A stretch of DNA of 40,480 nt from contig PFGG01000044.1 of the NCBI GenBank assembly GCA_002783405.1, positions 1-40,480 of the forward strand. The letters run 5' to 3'. The notes under the pieces were generated by a model. It did no database searches, was not told the DNA's origin, and saw nothing but the letters and a program-made list of their open reading frames with translations. The position numbers were made by a program, and so were the translations under genes. The number at the start of each line of letters is the position of its first letter. Within the stretch, counting starts at the first letter, position 1. Source of the stretch: a bacterium (Candidatus Blackallbacteria) CG13_big_fil_rev_8_21_14_2_50_49_14 (GTDB lineage: Bacteria; Cyanobacteriota; Sericytochromatia; UBA7694). Positions 33,089 through 40,480 of the stretch are shown piece by piece.

Positions 33089-34558
33089 TCAGGCATCAGC
33101 ATGCTCGGCCTGTAAAAACTCACTCTCGAGCGTACTGATTTTGGCTTGGTACCATTGGGGCAAAAGTGAACCAATCAACATGGCCAGAATCGCGGTCAAG
33201 AGCCCCCCGAGCTGGGGGGGCCAAACCTCAAGCAATGGCTTGGGTAAGAAGATTTCCATCGCCAACCAGACTCCCAAGCCCCCCAACATAGCAGCCAAAG
33301 CGCCTTGGGTCGTGGCTTTTTTCCAGAACAGTCCTGCTGTCAGCGGCACAAAAGCTGCAACCAGGGTAATTTTATAGGCATTTTCCACCATTTTATGAAT
33401 GGAAGAATCAGATTGCAAAGCGTAATAAAGCACGCAAAGCGCAAAAACCAGCAAAACCATTCGAATCATGCGCAGAAAAGCAACATCGCTGATTTGCGGG
33501 AAAAAGCCCTTGAGAATATTCTCAGAAAAGGTAATTGAGGGTGCCAGCAGCGTGGCCGAAGAAGTACTCATAATGGCAGAAAGCAAAGCACCAAAGAACA
33601 AGACCTGGGCAAAGAGCGGCGTGTGTTCCAAAATCAGCGTGGGTAAAATTTTCTGGGCATCTACTGCCAAAATAGCTTGAAATTTTTCAGGTGCCACGAG
33701 CAAAGCGGTAAAAGCCAGCAGCATGGGCACAAAAGCGAAGACAAAATACAAGCCTCCCCCCAAAACCGTACTGTAGACGGCAGTATCTTCGTCTTTGGCT
33801 GAGGTCATGCGTTGAAAAACATCCTGCTGAGGAATCGATCCCAACATCATGGTCAACCAGGCCGCAATAAAGGGCATCCAGGCCGAAGCCTGGCGGGGAA
33901 AAAATACAAATTTCCCCTGACTGGCGGCTTGATGCACCACATTGCCCAGCCCCCCCACTCCCGGCAGGGTGGTGACATACCAACCAATGCCCAAAAGACC
34001 AGCCATGATCACGATCATTTGCACAAAATCAAGCACAGCAACCGAGAGCATGCCGCCAAAAACCGTATAGGTCAAAACAATCAGGGCCCCTAAAATCATG
34101 CCATTGTGTTCCGAGATTTCCCCGCCGCTGATCACGGCAAAGACCAGCCCCAAAGCGCGAATCTGAGCAGAGACCCAGCCCAGATAAGAAACAACAATAC
34201 AAACCGTGGCTAAAATTTCAATCACGCGATTATAGCGAATTCTGAAAAAATCCCCAATCGTCAGCAAATTGAGGCGGTAGAGTTTGCGGGCAAAAAAGAG
34301 ACCCGCAAAAATCAGGCACATACTGGCGCCAAAGGGATCTGATGCCGTAGCGCTTAAGCCCTCTTGCAAGAAGGTAGCTGAAAGTCCCAAAACGGTTTCT
34401 GCGCCAAACCAAGTCGCAAAAACTGTCGCGGTCACCACAGGAAAAGAAAGATGCCGACCCGCCACAGCAAAATCGCGGGTATTTTTGACTTTGAGCGCGG
34501 CCCAAAGCCCAATCCCGACCGATAAAAACAGATAGAGAAGTACAAAGCCAAAAAGCAT
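33089..34558 (-). CDS. Sodium:solute symporter (SSS family)
   Basis: 489 residues with about thirteen hydrophobic segments. SSS-family features are the early R-D-F-A-V-A-G-R-H-L, the helix W-F-G-A-E-T-V-L-G, and G-A-L-L-S-A-I-M-S-T-S-S-A-T-L-L-A-P in the sodium-site helix. The substrate cannot be told; proline, pantothenate, choline or a carboxylate are all possible for this family. There is no Shine-Dalgarno site; a TATACT -10 ends five bases before the ATG, which suggests a leaderless message. It lies 38 bases downstream of recQ on the same strand. Confidence 0.88.
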   Translation of the reverse strand: MLFGFVLLYLFLSVGIGLWAALKVKNTRDFAVAGRHLSFPVVTATVFATWFGAETVLGLSATFLQEGLSATASDPFGASMCLIFAGLFFARKLYRLNLLTIGDFFRIRYNRVIEILATVCIVVSYLGWVSAQIRALGLVFAVISGGEISEHNGMILGALIVLTYTVFGGMLSVAVLDFVQMIVIMAGLLGIGWYVTTLPGVGGLGNVVHQAASQGKFVFFPRQASAWMPFIAAWLTMMLGSIPQQDVFQRMTSAKDEDTAVYSTVLGGGLYFVFAFVPMLLAFTALLVAPEKFQAILAVDAQKILPTLILEHTPLFAQVLFFGALLSAIMSTSSATLLAPSITFSENILKGFFPQISDVAFLRMIRMVLLVFALCVLYYALQSDSSIHKMVENAYKITLVAAFVPLTAGLFWKKATTQGALAAMLGGLGVWLAMEIFLPKPLLEVWPPQLGGLLTAILAMLIGSLLPQWYQAKISTLESEFLQAEHADA

Positions 34559-34563
34559 GGTTC

Positions 34564-34569
34564 AGTATA
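34564..34569 (-). promoter_or_regulatory. -10 element directly before the symporter start
   Basis: TATACT on the minus strand ends five bases before the ATG at 34558. Transcription would begin at the start codon. The -35 region is weak. Confidence 0.4.
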
Positions 34570-34596
34570 TCAGCTCTGCATTTAGAAAACAGCCTC

Positions 34597-35997
34597 TTAA
34601 ATACAGCAATCGCAAAGTCCACAGCCAGGCTGTAAAGGAACTTCAAAATAACGCTCTAATTGCTCTCTGCGACAACGCCGGGTTTTTAAATAGCGTCTAA
34701 AAGCCGCTTGCTGATTTCGCAAAAACTGCTGTTCCTGTTTTTCTGCCCGAAACACAGCCCATTCCATTTCGCGACTCAAAACCTCTGCATTCAAACGGTA
34801 ACGCTTACCTGCCAAGGGTTGAATCCAGCCTTGCGCCAGCCATGGCAAAAGCATGGTATTCAGAGATTGGTCACTGAGATCCAGACGATCCTGAACCTCT
34901 ATCAGCGAAAGTCCTTTGCCCAAGAGCTGCCAAACCCGCTTGGGCAATTCAGCTTCAAGTTTGTTAAATCCGCCGCCTTTTTCTCCCCAAAGCCAAAGCG
35001 CCAGGGCTTGGGCCTGAAACTTGCGATTTCGTCCCCCCCGCCCAATTTCCTGAACATAGGCGTCTAGGCTCTCGGGCAAATGCCAATGAATCACCGTTGC
35101 GATATCAGGGATATCCACCCCCATGCCAAAGGCGGTGGTCGCCACCAAAACCGCCAGGGGTTCTGAGCGAAAGTGCTGATAGGCTGCCTGGCGCTGAGTC
35201 AACGAAGCCCCTGCATGGTAAAAACTTGCTGGGAAGCCCTTTTCACGCAGTGCCTGAGCCAATTCTTCTGTCGCTTGGCGAGACCGTGCGTAAATCAGGG
35301 TCTTGCCCTGAATACCTGCCAATAATGCCTTGCGTTTGCTGCGGGGTGTCCAGCATCGCTGAATCCGAATCGCGATATTGTCACGCAAAACGGATCCCTG
35401 GAAGAGCTTCGGAGCCTTTAAGCCCAAAACCTGTGAAATATCCGCCTGAACCTGGGGAGGGGCTGTCGCGGTAAAGACTCCAAGCACAGGGCGCTGCTTC
35501 CAGCTTGATAATAATGAACCAATCTCGCGGTAGGCCGGGCGAAAACTACGGCCCCATTGAGAAATGCAATGCGCTTCATCGATGACCAATAAACGGGGAG
35601 GCAGTTCTGCAAGAAAGGTCTGCAAAGCGGCTCCTTGGAGCTGTTCTGGGGACAAATAAAGAAAGGCCTGAGCAGTGTTCGTTAAGGCGGTTAGCAGTTT
35701 GCGTCGCTGTTCTGGACTGAGTTGACTGCTGAGTTGCCAAGCAGGCAATCCTTTGGCCTGTAAGTCTTCTACCTGCTCCTGGATCAAAGCCAAAAGTGGT
35801 GAAACCACCAAGGTCAGCCCTCCCAAAACCAAACCTGCCAATTGAAAACAGAGGGTTTTTCCTTCACCTGTCGGCAAAAGAGCCAAAACATCACGCTTTT
35901 CAGTCAGGTTTTCTACAATGGGTTGCTGATGCGAACGCAATTGAAATTCTTTACCCCAATATCGCGCTAAAACAGTGGGCCACGCTTTTGCTTGCAA
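34597..35997 (-). CDS. recQ: RecQ-family ATP-dependent DNA helicase
   Basis: 466 residues. Helicase motifs: Walker A P-T-G-E-G-K-T, D-E-A-H-C-I-S-Q-W-G, F-T-A-T-A, and motif VI Q-E-I-G-R-G-G-R. The C-terminal zinc site is C-R-R-E-Q-L followed by C-G-L-C-D-C-C. It lacks the HRDC domain, and motif VI reads GRGGR rather than GRAGR, so this is a short RecQ. Expected role: 3'-5' unwinding in DNA repair and recombination. The start is TTG at 35997, fixed by AAGGAG eight bases upstream. It is divergent from the Yip1 gene. Confidence 0.92.
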   Translation of the reverse strand: MQAKAWPTVLARYWGKEFQLRSHQQPIVENLTEKRDVLALLPTGEGKTLCFQLAGLVLGGLTLVVSPLLALIQEQVEDLQAKGLPAWQLSSQLSPEQRRKLLTALTNTAQAFLYLSPEQLQGAALQTFLAELPPRLLVIDEAHCISQWGRSFRPAYREIGSLLSSWKQRPVLGVFTATAPPQVQADISQVLGLKAPKLFQGSVLRDNIAIRIQRCWTPRSKRKALLAGIQGKTLIYARSRQATEELAQALREKGFPASFYHAGASLTQRQAAYQHFRSEPLAVLVATTAFGMGVDIPDIATVIHWHLPESLDAYVQEIGRGGRNRKFQAQALALWLWGEKGGGFNKLEAELPKRVWQLLGKGLSLIEVQDRLDLSDQSLNTMLLPWLAQGWIQPLAGKRYRLNAEVLSREMEWAVFRAEKQEQQFLRNQQAAFRRYLKTRRCRREQLERYFEVPLQPGCGLCDCCI

Positions 35998-36081
35998 AAA
36001 CAGATCTCCTTTTCAGACCCTGGGCATCAGGGCAAAAATACGTTATCCTGCCTTTGATCCTACCCCCAAAGAGGAAGCCCT

Positions 36082-36660
36082 GTGAATACCTGGAGCCTGA
36101 ATTGCTATGAATTGCTCCTGCGCCCAGCGCAGGCTTTGCCCAAATTGGCCCAGCGCGGTCATTGGGGTTTGGCGGCCTGCATTCTGGCCCTGACTACTCT
36201 TTTGCACACCCTTACCCAAGCGGGTTCATCGCATCAACCTTTGTTCACCCTTTTGCCTCAATTGATGGTAAATGGAGGGGGCTGTTTTGTGCTCTGGATG
36301 ATCTTTTCATTGATGATCAGCCTGAGTGCTGATCTTTTTGGTGGAACGGGTCGCATCACAGATACCATGACAGGTCTGGGTCTGGCTGCCTTGCCCTTGG
36401 TCTTGTTGGCCCCCATCAGCGCTTTGCCCAATTTTTTAGGCCAAGCGGGTGTCACCCTTCAATTGCTCCTGAGCATCGGCATTGGGTTTTGGGTTTTGGT
36501 ACTCTCTGTCATGGGGATACAATCTGCTCAAAAATTCAGCCTGGATAAGGCCATCGGCAGCCTGGTCATCAGCGGCATGCTGGTTTTGGGGTTCAGTTTT
36601 CTGGGCCTGCTGACAGGCATTTCTCAATTGATGCTCAGTATCCAAGAACTTATCGCCTGA
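36082..36660 (+). CDS. Yip1-domain membrane protein
   Basis: 192 residues, about five membrane helices. The order N-terminal amphipathic E-L-L-L-R-P-A-Q-A-L, a membrane segment, then a cluster of helices with G-L-G-L-A-A-L-P-L-V-L-L matches the Yip1 family. Function in bacteria is unclear. The start is GTG at 36082 with AGAGGAAG upstream. Its stop is 15 bases from the convergent phospholipase gene. Confidence 0.75.
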   Translation: MNTWSLNCYELLLRPAQALPKLAQRGHWGLAACILALTTLLHTLTQAGSSHQPLFTLLPQLMVNGGGCFVLWMIFSLMISLSADLFGGTGRITDTMTGLGLAALPLVLLAPISALPNFLGQAGVTLQLLLSIGIGFWVLVLSVMGIQSAQKFSLDKAIGSLVISGMLVLGFSFLGLLTGISQLMLSIQELIA

Positions 36661-36675
36661 ATCTCAGACTGGGCA

Positions 36676-37944
36676 TCATTCTCCAGGCTGTGTAGCCGGA
36701 GGCAGTTGGGTATCATTCCCACTTTCAGTGCTGCTACAGGAACGGTTGTCATAAGGGGGCACTCGGTTGTTTAAAGAAGCCTGTTTTAAGCGTTCAAATT
36801 CGGCAAGGTAAAACTGAGCGACCTTGGGAGAACGAATAATCAGCGTATTTTCATTGTTGCGTTCTTCGGCATTTTTAGAAAAGTTATACGACCCTGTAAT
36901 TACAACCTGATCATCCACAATAAAGACTTTGCTGTGTAAAAGTGCCTGATTGCCATCAATCATCACCGGTATATTTTTGGTCAACAAATCCTGATAAACC
37001 GAATATTGGGTGATCATACAGCCATCAAAAATACCTTCAATTTTCACGCCATCCCGATGTTTCTTCACCAATAATTTTTGCAGGTCTTCATCAGTGACGG
37101 AGAAAGCCATAAAACGAATCCGTTTTCGGGCTTTGCCCAGGGCATCCATAATCGCCTGCTTGGTTCCTCCCTTGGGAGAGAAAAAGGTTTGCACTACCGC
37201 CCCATCGACCTGTACAACAGGATAGGGAATCTGATGGTCATTGGGTCCCAACAGGCCCTTGACGAAAAGTCGGTTAAACTCGGCCTGATAATTCGCAGCC
37301 AATTGTGGAGACGTAATTTTGATAGAATTATTGTTGTCGCGGTACATGGAATAGGGAGTTAGGTTGAGAGAGCCTGTGATCACGTGCTGCCCATCAATGA
37401 TCATAAATTTATGATGCATAAAGGCCCGGCGGTTATCGCCTTTGATTTGAATACCCACCTTGCGCATGGCGGTATGAATCGGGCGGGGTGCGCCGTCTTT
37501 ACCTGAGACACTCATATTGTCACTGTCGGTCATGACTCTGACCCGCACCCCGCGCTTGCGTGCAGCGATCAAGGCTTCAGCAGCAGAGGGTTCTTCCAGA
37601 TCAAAAATTGCAATATCAATGGTTTTTTGGGCTTCAGAAATCAGCTTGGCAAATATTTTATCGGGGTTCTGTGGATCTTGGTGCCCTGCAATTTCATTAT
37701 CGGCATAGAGCGCATGATAGGCATTGTTGAATTTAACTGCCAAATCACCAAAATAAAGCGGAGCATAGGCGCGCAGAGCAGAATTCGTCGCAACAGGAGG
37801 TAAAAACGGAAGCGGTGAAGAGGAACAGGCAGAAAAAGCACTTACACTCAAAGCAGCAGCGAAAAGACCCAGGCTTGTTTTTTTCAAAGCGCTTGCCATC
37901 TGCAATTTTAAACTCACAAATTTTGAGCTGAATGCTCGCTTCAT
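36676..37944 (-). CDS. Phospholipase D-like lipoprotein
   Basis: 422 residues. A long N-terminal region ends in a lipobox-like F-S-A-C (Cys40), so the protein is probably lipid-anchored. The ATG at residue 16 would give a more usual signal length, but the ATG at 37944 has the better ribosome site. Two HKD motifs are intact: His177-Lys179-Asp184 and His337-Lys339-Asp344, each followed by G-S-x-N. The two-motif form is that of phospholipase D, cardiolipin synthase and some nucleases. The substrate is unresolved. A Ser/Thr/Pro-rich tail ends the protein. Confidence 0.88.
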   Translation of the reverse strand: MKRAFSSKFVSLKLQMASALKKTSLGLFAAALSVSAFSACSSSPLPFLPPVATNSALRAYAPLYFGDLAVKFNNAYHALYADNEIAGHQDPQNPDKIFAKLISEAQKTIDIAIFDLEEPSAAEALIAARKRGVRVRVMTDSDNMSVSGKDGAPRPIHTAMRKVGIQIKGDNRRAFMHHKFMIIDGQHVITGSLNLTPYSMYRDNNNSIKITSPQLAANYQAEFNRLFVKGLLGPNDHQIPYPVVQVDGAVVQTFFSPKGGTKQAIMDALGKARKRIRFMAFSVTDEDLQKLLVKKHRDGVKIEGIFDGCMITQYSVYQDLLTKNIPVMIDGNQALLHSKVFIVDDQVVITGSYNFSKNAEERNNENTLIIRSPKVAQFYLAEFERLKQASLNNRVPPYDNRSCSSTESGNDTQLPPATQPGE

Positions 37945-38057
37945 AAATAACCTCTCTGCGCGATCCCGATAACTCTATCATCTGGTATTTCGACAGGGTT
38001 CTTGCGGAGATTAAATATTTTTTAATCTTTATTTTGTTTGATTTTATTCTTAAAACG

Positions 38058-38084
38058 AAAAAACCCGGAGAGAAACTCTCCGGG
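38058..38084 (-). terminator. Terminator of the DUF302-glutaredoxin gene
   Basis: On the minus strand a perfect 9-bp stem CCCGGAGAG-TTT-CTCTCCGGG is followed by six T. It lies 31 bases after the stop. Confidence 0.95.
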
Positions 38085-38115
38085 ATGGCCTGTAAAAGAG
38101 GAGGTCAGGAGGACA

Positions 38116-38748
38116 TTAGACCGCTACAGGTGTTTCAAGTTTAAGCAAATCTTGCAGGCGTGCGCGGTCAAACCCTACAACATATTCGGCTTCACCCTCG
38201 TTATATACAAATTCAGTTACAGGGACGCCCAATTGACCGGTATTGCGAACCAAACGCTCAGCTTCAGCTTGATCAAGATCCACATAAACCTCTTCAAACT
38301 CTATTTTTTGACCTTCGAGCCAGGATTTTTCCATTCGGCAATAGGGACAGGATTTTGTGGAGTAAAGCTTGACCTTTTCCAGTTTTGGCTCCCCCACGCC
38401 GGCAGCGGCATGTACCAGTTCTCTGAGCTGTGCGCTGGCTTGAGCAGCAATCTTGGCGAAATCAGGGCTTTGAGCCAACAACTGCATGAGTTGGCTGACC
38501 CCCACCTGAACCTCATTGTCTTTTTTCAAAAGGGTCACTGAACAAGGCGCAAATCCCAAAACCTGGTGATCGTGCTTGATCAGCTCGCCCAACCAATCTG
38601 GGCGACAGAGCAAAACCATTGTTCCCTGATCCTCCGGTAAAGCAGTGGTGCCTAACTCTTTCCAGCCTTGCTCAGCTGCGGTGGCCTGCAAAGCTGCCAG
38701 GGTTTCGTCAAAGGAACGGGTACTTTTTCTAAAATATGCGAGTTTCAT
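38116..38748 (-). CDS. DUF302-glutaredoxin fusion protein
   Basis: 210 residues, no signal peptide. Residues 1-115 resemble DUF302 (F-D-E-T-L-A-A-L-Q near 13, G-F-A-P-C-S-V-T-L-L near 65). Residues about 125-203 are a glutaredoxin domain with the redox pair C-P-Y-C (134-137) and the cis-Pro loop G-V-P-V-T. The glutaredoxin half would reduce disulfides or mixed thiols; DUF302 is of unknown role. The ATG has AGGAG ten bases upstream. The promoter carries a CsoR-like operator, which suggests induction by metal, persulfide or aldehyde stress. A strong terminator makes it a single-gene unit. Confidence 0.85.
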   Translation of the reverse strand: MKLAYFRKSTRSFDETLAALQATAAEQGWKELGTTALPEDQGTMVLLCRPDWLGELIKHDHQVLGFAPCSVTLLKKDNEVQVGVSQLMQLLAQSPDFAKIAAQASAQLRELVHAAAGVGEPKLEKVKLYSTKSCPYCRMEKSWLEGQKIEFEEVYVDLDQAEAERLVRNTGQLGVPVTEFVYNEGEAEYVVGFDRARLQDLLKLETPVAV

Positions 38749-38784
38749 GTATTTGTTTCTCCTGCCAAATTCTCTTTTGAAATT

Positions 38785-38813
38785 ATCTTACCATACCCCC
38801 TATGGTATATCAA
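38785..38813 (-). promoter_or_regulatory. Promoter with CsoR-family-like operator in its spacer
   Basis: On the minus strand TTGATA (38808-38813), exactly 17 bases, then TAAGAT (38785-38790). The spacer is almost wholly the inverted repeat ACCATA-CCCCC-TATGGT (plus strand, 38790-38806). A G/C tract flanked by an AT-rich inverted repeat is the pattern bound by CsoR/RcnR/CstR/FrmR repressors. Confidence 0.65.
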
Positions 38814-38891
38814 GTATTTTATATCAAAGATCTTTTATCAACGCTCTCAAGCCTTGAATACAAAGAAAATCTTTAAAGGATAAATCTGGAA

Positions 38892-39680
38892 CTAAGACTC
38901 TGAGGCCATATCCTGTTTGCGTTTGCTTTGAAGATTCTGGCTGACATCCTTGGCAAGGGTCACAAAATCAGAGGGGATCATGATCAAGGTGGTGGTATTG
39001 TTTTCAGCTCCCACCTCTGAAATCATCTGCATGCGCCGCAATTCAAGTGCAGCAGGGTTTTCTGCTATTTGGCGCGATGCTTCGGCCAGTTTTTCAGAGG
39101 CTTCAAGTTCGGCTTCTGCTTTAATAATCCGCGCCCGTTTTTCACGATAGGCTTCAGCTTCTCGGGCCATGGCCCGCTGCATGGAAGAAGGAATTTCAAC
39201 ATCTTTCATTTCGACCATTTCAACCTTTACCCCCCAGGGATCCGTGGCGTCGTCCACAATCTGGCGCAAGGTAGCATTGATCGAGCTGCGCTCTTTCAAA
39301 ACTTCGTCCAATTGATGCTGGCCAATAATGTTTCGCAAACAGGTCAAGGCAACTTGGTAAACAGCTTCACTGTAATTGGCAACACTGATCAGGGCTTTTT
39401 CAGGATCTGTGACACGGTACCAGAGCACTGCGTTGACTTTGACGGTTACGCTGTCTTTGGTAATGGTTTCCTGCTGCTCTACATCCACTGTATTGGTGCG
39501 GATATCCACCTTGCGATCCCATTCAAAAACAGGAATCAGAAAATAGAGACCTGGCCCCCTGACACCCACAAAACGTCCCAAACGAAAAACAACTGCACGC
39601 TGATATTCTTGGGCGATACGAATGCTGGAAATAATCAGGAAAAGTAGAATGACAAAGATAATAGGTAAAATTCCTGGCAT
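38892..39680 (-). CDS. Slipin / stomatin-like SPFH (band 7) protein
   Basis: 262 residues. An N-terminal membrane segment (about 4-20) is followed by an SPFH domain: E-Y-Q-R-A-V-V-F-R-L-G-R, G-P-G-L-Y-F-L-I-P and R-T-N-T-V-D-V. A helical Ala/Glu region (about 170-215) follows, as in slipins. These proteins form membrane-bound rings that organise membrane domains and are often paired with an NfeD protease partner. No NfeD gene is visible here. The ATG has GGAGG five bases upstream. Confidence 0.92.
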   Translation of the reverse strand: MPGILPIIFVILLFLIISSIRIAQEYQRAVVFRLGRFVGVRGPGLYFLIPVFEWDRKVDIRTNTVDVEQQETITKDSVTVKVNAVLWYRVTDPEKALISVANYSEAVYQVALTCLRNIIGQHQLDEVLKERSSINATLRQIVDDATDPWGVKVEMVEMKDVEIPSSMQRAMAREAEAYREKRARIIKAEAELEASEKLAEASRQIAENPAALELRRMQMISEVGAENNTTTLIMIPSDFVTLAKDVSQNLQSKRKQDMASES

Positions 39681-39713
39681 ATATGCCTCCTGGGTGAATT
39701 CTCACCTGAGCTT

Positions 39714-39742
39714 ATTATACGCCCTTGAAAAAAGGAAAACAA
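39714..39742 (-). promoter_or_regulatory. Promoter of the slipin gene
   Basis: TTGTTT (39737-39742), 17 bases and a perfect TATAAT (39714-39719) on the minus strand, 34 bases before the ATG. The -35 touches the last bases of the upstream RNA's T-run. Confidence 0.55.
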
Positions 39743-40480
39743 AAAAGAGAAGAACTCCGGCGAACCTTAAACTTCCCGCGTCCTTAGCAGTCTCATGGAG
39801 TCTTCATCGTTGACCGGCGGGGCCATTCCATCTCAGGCGCCCCGGTTGCACTCCTGACGTTTGAAACGCCTTCAGCGCACCTGACACCGGGCCTTTCAGC
39901 CCGAGCTGCCGGACACGACTATCGGAACCCGAAGATCCCGATCCTCCTCCAGACTTTCATCTGGGTACTTCAGGGGCTTTCCCCTGGCTCGTCTGTGCAA
40001 AACCGATTGCTACCGCTTCTGCCTGGGCCTTCCTGCTGTTTTAACAGCTTCAAGGCTTTTCACCCGAACCAGATCCGTAGTTCCTGTCGCCAGAAACCCG
40101 CTCCCCTCCTGTACTTCATTCCTTCAGGGTGTTTCACCATCCGCAGATTGACCACCGTTACCGGCGCCTGCCCCTCTTACCGTTTTTACGGTTTCAGGGG
40201 GTTATAACCCTGCGTGCAGTGTTTCCGGTGTTGCCACCAGAACTTGACCCTCCTGGATTTGGCCCTTCAAGGATTTCTCCCCGTCTGAAACTTCTCCGGC
40301 ACTTCTGCCCGACTGCCTTCTTGCCCTTATTCCCTTGCGAGAACCTGGCTTCAAGGCTTTGCCTCTTCAGATCGGATCGGCTGGCTGAACGCTGCCTTCC
40401 TTCTTGGACTTCCGACCGGGACTTACACCCGGCCCTGCGTGACGCTTTGTTTAAGCTCACTCGGAGTTCGTAATATTCAT
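39741..40480 (-). ncRNA. Large structured RNA (about 720-740 nt), class unidentified
   Basis: No credible gene covers these bases, but the minus strand folds well by hand. Three nested helices join the two ends: 40462-40469 with 39752-39759 (GAACTCCG, 8 bp), 40449-40455 with 39766-39772 (CTTAAAC, 7 bp) and 40441-40445 with 39778-39782 (GCGTC, 5 bp). Inside are hairpins with GCAA loops (40225-40240, 40330-40343), GAAA loops (39949-39964, 39888-39903) and a 9-bp stem with a C-UUCG-G loop (39921-39942). A further 7-bp helix pairs 39877-39883 with 39834-39840. Several stems contain G-U pairs that would be A-C mismatches on the plus strand, which fixes the strand. It ends in a T-run at 39741-39746. 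I found no group II intron domain V, RNase P or tmRNA marks. The 5' end may lie just outside the window. Confidence 0.8.

Noticed and set aside
39995-40473. Several open frames on both strands in the last 500 bases (up to 114 codons)
   Set aside because: They are rich in Pro, Arg, Ser and Cys, lack ribosome sites, resemble no protein and overlap the well-folded RNA; they come from its high GC content.
39741-40480. Group II intron, RNase P RNA, tmRNA or rRNA
   Set aside because: No domain V with its catalytic triad, no RNase P core motifs, no tRNA-like end or tag frame, and no recognisable rRNA stretch; the nested end-joining helices also do not fit an intron.

Overview
The window looks like chromosomal DNA from a Gram-negative-type (diderm) bacterium related to the non-photosynthetic relatives of cyanobacteria (Melainabacteria, Sericytochromatia or Blackallbacteria-like). 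This placement is an inference. It rests on a sigma-70 with cyanobacterial-style regions 2-4, a Pix/Pil-type chemosensory operon with a PATAN response regulator and a hybrid CheA, an MGDG-synthase-type glycosyltransferase, an outer-membrane porin ending in Phe, and a lipoprotein. No tRNA, rRNA, CRISPR array or transposase was seen.

Layout. 1-2836 (minus): a partial membrane-anchored coiled-coil protein ending in hexapeptide repeats, a HEAT-like protein and a GT28 glycosyltransferase. 3065-3691: a DUF4332-like protein. 3842-7158 (minus): an overlapping housekeeping operon of sigma factor, TlyA, and an RNase III-ribulose-phosphate epimerase fusion. 7383-13385: a TPM-domain membrane protein, a small Trp-rich protein, a secreted protein, a YbjN-like protein, a RapZ-YvcK fusion and a TetR-like regulator. 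13570-14979: an ammonium transporter. 14976-27702 (minus): an eight-gene chemosensory operon running MCP, hybrid CheA with five HPt modules, stand-alone receiver, two CheW proteins, PATAN double receiver, coiled-coil receiver, and a Ser/Thr kinase-receiver-NHL protein. It probably controls type IV pilus motility or a similar surface behaviour. 28226-38748: a porin, a GmhB-type phosphatase, a YedK/SRAP protein, an ATP-grasp-like orphan, a sodium symporter, RecQ, a Yip1 protein, a phospholipase-D lipoprotein and a DUF302-glutaredoxin fusion. 38892-39680: a slipin.

The most interesting part is the last 740 bases, minus strand. They hold no credible gene but fold by hand into a large structured RNA of about 720 nt. 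Its two ends are joined by nested helices of 8, 7 and 5 bp, and it carries many hairpins capped by GNRA or UUCG tetraloops. Several of these stems contain G-U pairs that can form only on the minus strand. I could not assign it to a known class. Other points of note are three fusion proteins, a CsoR-family-like operator lying exactly in the spacer of the DUF302-glutaredoxin promoter, and two probable leaderless mRNAs.
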